A stretch of 64,000 bases of DNA, taken from the NCBI RefSeq assembly GCF_910592395.1, contig NC_088322.1:6505431-6569430 (forward strand), given 5' to 3'. This stretch comes from Lineus longissimus (taxonomy: Eukaryota; Nemertea; Pilidiophora; Heteronemertea; Lineidae). Shown piece by piece: positions 59,493 through 64,000 of the stretch (positions are counted from its first letter, which is position 1; every line of letters starts with the position of its first letter). A program made the translations under genes and the position numbers. The notes below the pieces were generated by a model, which was not told the DNA's origin, did not search any database, and worked only from the letters and a program-made list of their open reading frames with translations.

Positions 59493-62400
59493 ATGGACCA
59501 TATTCCAATCGATATTCATTACAATAAGTTACTTGGTAAGTCCAGTATTAAAGCTACTTTTTAATTGGTAAGTCCAGTCATTATAGTTACCGGGAAAGTC
59601 TAGTCATTATAGTTACTTGGTAAGTCCAGTCATTATAGTTACAGTAGAACCTCTCTATTAAGGACACCCTCGGGACTGACAAGTGCTGTCCTTGATAGAG
59701 AGGTGTCCTGATTAGAGAGGTCAAATTGAATGAAAACAACCAATTTGGGACCAAAAGTAGTGTCCTTAATTGAGAGGTTCGCCTTAATATAGAGGTGTCC
59801 GCTAAGGGAGGTTCCACTGTACTTGGTAATTCCAGTCATTATAGTTACTTGGTAATTCCAGTCATTATAGTTACTGGGTAAGTCCTGTCATTATATTTAC
59901 TTGGTGGGTCCAGTCATTATAGTTACTTGGTAAGTCCAGTCATTATAGTTACTTGGTAAGTCCAGTCATTATAGTTACTTGGTAAGTCCAATCATTATAG
60001 TTACTTGGTAATTCCAGTCATTATAGTTAGTTGGTAATTCCAGTCATTATAGTTACTTGGTAAGTCCAGTCATTATAGTTACTGGGTAAGTCCTGTCATT
60101 ATATTTACTTGGTGGGTCCAGTCATTATAGTTACTTGGTAAGTCTAGTCACTTTTATTCCCCAGCCAAAAAACTAGGGGCATTCTGTTGTAGCCCATGCA
60201 TCGGTGTCATCGAAGTCGATGTCATATGCATCAGTGTCAGTGTCGATGCCCAATAACATTCCACTTTCCGTCAGTCATTTATTGTGACTATATAATGTCA
60301 AAGTCATTTTCACAGGCATAACATTCCTTCATAGGATCATTGATGGGATGAATCTATGATGATTATAACAAGTCGTGTTTTAAATTCGGATCCCATCATA
60401 GATTCTATGATGGCCCATGGTAGATCCCATCATCGATCCAGTGACATTGGGTCGCATATAGACGTGGACGTCATATGTCAGCGGCTAGTCTTGTTAGGAG
60501 GGATAAAGATTATAAAGATTAAGCAACCTTCACCATCCTGTTTCAGATTGGTTAATCAATCGTCGTCACTGCAACCAGCAATGGCAGGTGAGCGCACTCG
60601 TCATCCGGGAGAAAATCAATAACGCCATCCAGGACATGCCTCCCGTGGAGGAGATAACAACACTGCTGCAGGGAACGTGTAAGTCTTGGACTTTCTCAGA
60701 TTTGTCCATTATATTTCCTTCTGCTACCGAATTGCTCTTAAATAGTGAGTAGAGCTGCACTTCTCTTCAAAACTGTGGGAATTTAAAACAACCCACAAAC
60801 TTCTGAGTGGATATCAGGTTGCATGTAGCTACTGTGGGGCCCATTTATAATTGGCTGGCAGTTCTCGCCCCAAAATACGTCTACGGAGGCCGCCATTTAC
60901 ACCTTGTGACAACACAAGATTACACATCATAATCATCTCTGATGTGGTGAGGTGTGTCACATCCTCCCCTGGACTCAAGTCTGGAATCGGCCCTTACATA
61001 ACAACATCCAGCCACACGGCTGCTGGGAACAGCAAACAGGCAATTTTTGTCACTGCAATCTGCCACACAGCCATGACAACATGATGATCAAGTCACACCC
61101 GAAGAAATCATCTTTGAGACCAAAACATCTGAGACTGAGAGCCGTGGGATTAGAAAAAGAGCAAACTTAACTGAAAATTCAACTGATGTTTATTTCAGAT
61201 ATCAACTACTTTCATTGTCTCAGAATCGTTGAGCTGCTCAAGGAGACAGAAGCAGGAAGTAAAAACATTTTTGGGCGATATTCATCGCAGCGCATGAAGG
61301 TGGGTAATGTTTGTGATGTTCAATGAGTAGTATAACAAAGCGCCTTGCAGGCAAGTGATTTCGTCATCGCGACCACTAATCATGAACACATGATATATGA
61401 CAAAAAACTCATTTGCTGTGGTTATCACAACCTGCGACAAGAATTGATAACCGCTGGGACCTGCGACGACATCAAACCCAGGAATTACTGGTTGTACCTG
61501 CAGAGCGCGTTCTGTTTATTGTTCATTGCAGCGATAACTGTTGCAGGTCACAGTGATAAAAATTGCCTGTTTGCACCGTGCTTTGGCCAACATTTAGCAC
61601 ATTCCGTTCCTTTGAGCAAAAGTGATTGACCCTGGAACAGTCCTGGCGAACATTCACCTCTCGCTGTAGAAAAGTATTGGTGCCAGCAGCTGCCTTCCAT
61701 TCTCCATCAATTGTCTCAGCGTCTTTTGGCTGGGCTCTCCCAGTTCCATCTTGGTTGTGAAGTGTCTTGTCGATGCCTCTCTCATGGATGGCTCTGGGTG
61801 TCCTGATTACAGATGTCAAATTGTTTGTACAGTATGCGTATTCCATGTACAGTAGGACCTCTCTATTGAGACACCTTTGGCCCTGAGAGTTGCTGACCTT
61901 TCAAAGTGAGGAGTACTGTTACCGAAGTCAAAATGATAATGATCAATTTGGATTGAAATCAGCATCCTTAAGATAGTGGCGTCTTTTGAATCGTGATCTG
62001 TGATGCGTCTTGTACTGTAAATCCAGAAATATTCACAGCAATTGTTTTGCACTTTTCTGAAATTCACATTTTTCATACTTTTAATCTACCATTTCGACAA
62101 CCGAGTGGTAACAGTACTTTCACAATCAGATTTTCTTTTTCACGGCGGAATAGTTTCAATATCATCTTTAAAAGCGAAAAATAAAAAGCAAACAGTTATT
62201 TATGGAATTGCAGTGCATATACTTGCATGTCTGGTGAAAAATTTTCAAAGTAATTTCCACGGTGAAGTTAGTGTGTTCTTGTTTCAGGATTGGTGTGAGA
62301 TTATCAAACTATATGAAAAGGATGGCGTTTATTTAGGTGAGTCGGTTGTGAAATAAAGTTGATGATTGGAAAGGGAATTTATACCAATCAAATTCACCCT

Positions 62401-64000
62401 TCCGGTATAATTGGGCTTAAGGGTTGACCATATGCACCACCGTTTTGGCAAGGGTGAGAGTCTTTGGTGTCCAGAGAACAGACGTCCACCCGTGAAATTG
62501 ACTTTCATTCATTTTGAAAGAGTTCTAGTTGTTTTAGGATTTCAAGTTCTAGCTAAAATGGAGGGGCCTATGGTCATCCCTCAGCACATGCCACAGCGGT
62601 TAGGTGCCAATTGGTTTTATTATCCAAGTGACACCGTCTTCAACAGGAGGTTGAGGCCACCCAAGCTACTCATGTTTCCAATTTGATGTGATCTTTTGCT
62701 TGCCCTGGCATAGATATCAGATACAGGGCACCTCGGTTTTGCATCTCATTTAAAGGACTGTGATGAGCCAGGAATTTTAGTTTCTTGAAATACAATCCTG
62801 GGTTCTCATCAGGATCGAAGGAGGGCCCAAGTGAATGGTAGCCAGCAATGATGACCTTCAGGCTATGAGGCTCCTTGACTTTACGAGGAAGAGGGCTTTC
62901 AGTGCTCTTTAAAAATGTTTTTTCAGCTGAAGTCGCGCAGATGTTGATGAGGAACGTTAATTATGAGGTGCCTGCACTGAAGAAACAGATCGCAAAATGT
63001 AAACAGGTTCAGAAGGATACGGTGAGGAAGGAGTCTGAGTACAGGAGTGGGGAGGCCGAGTATCTGGAGAAATATAATGCAGCGTGTCGACAGATGGACA
63101 TTAAGGTAAGATACCATGAGGAAGGAGTCTGAGTACAGGAGTGGGGAGGCCGAGTATCTCGAGAAATATAATGCAGCGTGTCGACAGATGGATATTAAGG
63201 TAAGATACCATGAGGAAGGAGTCTGAGTACAGGAGTGGGGAGGCCGAGTATCTGGAGAAATATAATGCAGCGTGTCGACAGATGGACATTAAGGTAAGAT
63301 ACCATGAGGAAGGAGTCTGAGTACAGGAGTGGGGAGGCCGAGTATCTCGAGAAATGTAATGCAGCGTGTCGACAGATGGATATTAAGGTAAGATACCATG
63401 AGGAAGGAGTCTGAGTACAGGAGTGGGGAGGCCGAGTATCTGGAGAAATATAATGCAGCGTGTCGACAGATGGACATTAAGGTAAGATACCATGAGGAAG
63501 GAGTCTGAGTACAGGAGCGGGGAGGCCGAGTATCTGGAGAAATATAATGCAGCGTGTTGACAGATGGACATTAAGGTAAGATACCATGAGGAAGGAGTCT
63601 GAGTACAGGAGCGGGGAGGCCGAGTATCTGGAGAAATATAATGCAGCGTGTCGACAGATGGACATTAAGGTAAGATACCATGAGGAAGGAGTCCGAGTAC
63701 AGGAGCGGGGAGGCCGAGTATCTGGAGAAATATAATGCGGCGTGTCGACAGATGGACATTAAGGTAAGATACCATGAGGAAGGAGTCTGAGTACAGGAGT
63801 TAGATACATTAAGGTATAAGATACCATGAGCATTGCCATCCGAGTGGTTAATCTCAGTGACAAATTTTCTGCAAATTATCATTTGGTAAGAGTTTTTCTC
63901 TCAGGGACAATAGCTAGCAATAGTGTTAAATCAAGAAATATTGCCCCAGAAGTGAAAGTAGGGCTGATTTTGTGTTTCTCATTTTTCAGGGAAATAAGGT
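59493..64000 (+). CDS. CDK5RAP3: CDK5RAP3, UFMylation and cell-cycle regulator, N-terminal part; six exons seen, runs off the right edge
   Basis: Works with the UFL1/DDRGK1 UFM1 ligase complex and in checkpoint control (family knowledge). Exons: 59493-59535, 60547-60678, 61199-61299, 62288-62336, 62927-63105, 63990 onward. All borders and phases agree. The product starts MDHIPIDIHYNKLLDWL and continues IREKINNAIQDMPPVEEITT, YINYFHCLRIVELLKETEAG, SKNIFGRYSSQRMKDWCEII, KLYEKDGVYLAE, LMRNVNYEVPALKKQIAKCK, then a charged coiled-coil-like stretch ending QMDIK and GNKV. These match the conserved N-terminal third of the family, about 170 of ~500 residues. Two tandem arrays (introns 1 and 5) start exactly at the donor sites of exons 1 and 5. 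Downstream donors in intron 5 would add VRYHEEGV and then a stop. Confidence 0.96.
59529..60155 (+). repeat. 26-bp minisatellite built on the CDK5RAP3 exon 1 splice donor, 17 units
   Basis: The unit is AGTTACTTGGTAAGTCCAGT plus CATTAT. Its first copy is the real exon 1/intron 1 junction (donor at 59536). Seventeen units are recognisable. Besides the real site, nine keep GGTAAGT (near 59567, 59619, 59878, 59929, 59953, 59979, 60060, 60085, 60136); the others have GTAATT, GTGGGT or GGGAAAGT. A five-unit block is itself duplicated. A MITE interrupts the array at 59640-59821. Confidence 0.95.
59640..59821. mobile_element. MITE, ACAGTGGAACCTC family, copy 3, in the splice-donor minisatellite
   Basis: ACAGTAGAACCTC at the left and GAGGTTCCACTGT at the right, flanked by TA on both sides (59640-59641, 59820-59821). 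Opposite orientation to the copies at 1311 and 7169. It sits cleanly between two minisatellite units. Confidence 0.92.
60180..60440. repeat. Low-complexity GATG/CATC-rich stretch (CDK5RAP3 intron 1)
   Basis: Words such as GATGTCATATGCATC, TCGATG, GATCCCATCAT and TCTATGATGG recur in both senses. No clear unit. Confidence 0.4.
61849..61990. mobile_element. Degraded MITE, ACAGTGGAACCTC family, copy 4 (CDK5RAP3 intron 3)
   Basis: Starts TACAGTAGGACCTCTCTATT, same ends as copy 3. The interior is recognisable only in patches and the right end was not found. Confidence 0.6.
63012..63832 (+). repeat. 94-bp tandem array made of CDK5RAP3 exon 5 end plus its splice donor, about 8 units
   Basis: Each unit runs GTAAGATACCATGAGGAAGG, then the last ~75 bp of exon 5, ending GACATTAAG. 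Donor GTAAG lies at 63106 (real), 63200, 63294, 63388, 63482, 63576, 63670 and 63764, exactly 94 bp apart. A truncated, altered unit ends near 63832. Early units alternate CTCGAG/GATATT with CTGGAG/GACATT, showing a 188-bp dimer stage. Exon sequence AAGGATACGGTGAGGAAGGA and intron sequence AAGATACCATGAGGAAGG share GATAC and GAGGAAGG, a plausible crossover point. Confidence 0.97.

Noticed and set aside
59587-59839. Minus-strand frames here as a protein
   Set aside because: They are translations of the ACAGTGGAACCTC MITE. Similar peptides come from its other copies at 1311 and 7169.
63101-63882. Repeated 62-codon minus-strand frames as a tandem peptide gene
   Set aside because: They are the complement of the 94-bp CDK5RAP3 exon 5 repeat, whose plus strand is clearly the coding one.

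Overview
This is nuclear DNA of a multicellular animal. Five genes are interrupted by introns with ordinary GT..AG borders, the intergenic and intronic DNA is AT-rich and full of fold-back transposon relics, and there is no operon structure. The gene content (CASD1, an Ig-TIR receptor of IL-1-receptor type, OGFOD3, CDK5RAP3, NPC2) fits a non-vertebrate bilaterian, most likely a marine deuterostome or lophotrochozoan. The species cannot be fixed from the sequence alone.

Layout. 690-9908 (-): nine exons of CASD1, the sialic acid 9-O-acetyltransferase, running off the left edge. 10026-33116: a 23 kb tandem satellite with a 1257-bp unit, 16 near-identical copies flanked by older degraded ones; each unit carries a tRNA-like Pol III head on the minus strand. 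33848-36349 (+): a complete four-exon NPC2 gene. 38120-48121 (-): a ten-exon receptor with two Ig domains, one membrane segment and a TIR domain. 48122-54308: no gene found, with one copy pair of a ~600 bp dispersed repeat. 54309-56743 (-): OGFOD3 without its first exon. 59493-64000 (+): CDK5RAP3, running off the right edge.

The genes do not form one pathway. CASD1 acts in the Golgi, NPC2 in the lysosome, the Ig-TIR receptor at the cell surface, OGFOD3 is a membrane-anchored oxygenase and CDK5RAP3 belongs to the UFMylation/ER-stress system. They are simply neighbours.

Most unusual observations: (1) CDK5RAP3 has two unrelated tandem arrays (26-bp and 94-bp units), and each repeats the gene's own exon/intron 5' splice junction, leaving rows of decoy splice donors in introns 1 and 5. 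(2) The 1257-bp satellite holds a tRNA-like promoter in every unit, its two outermost copies share an ancestral haplotype, and a diverged solo copy lies in NPC2 intron 2. It ends about 120 bp from the CASD1 start codon. (3) At least a dozen distinct fold-back or MITE-like elements are packed into introns, several directly beside splice sites.
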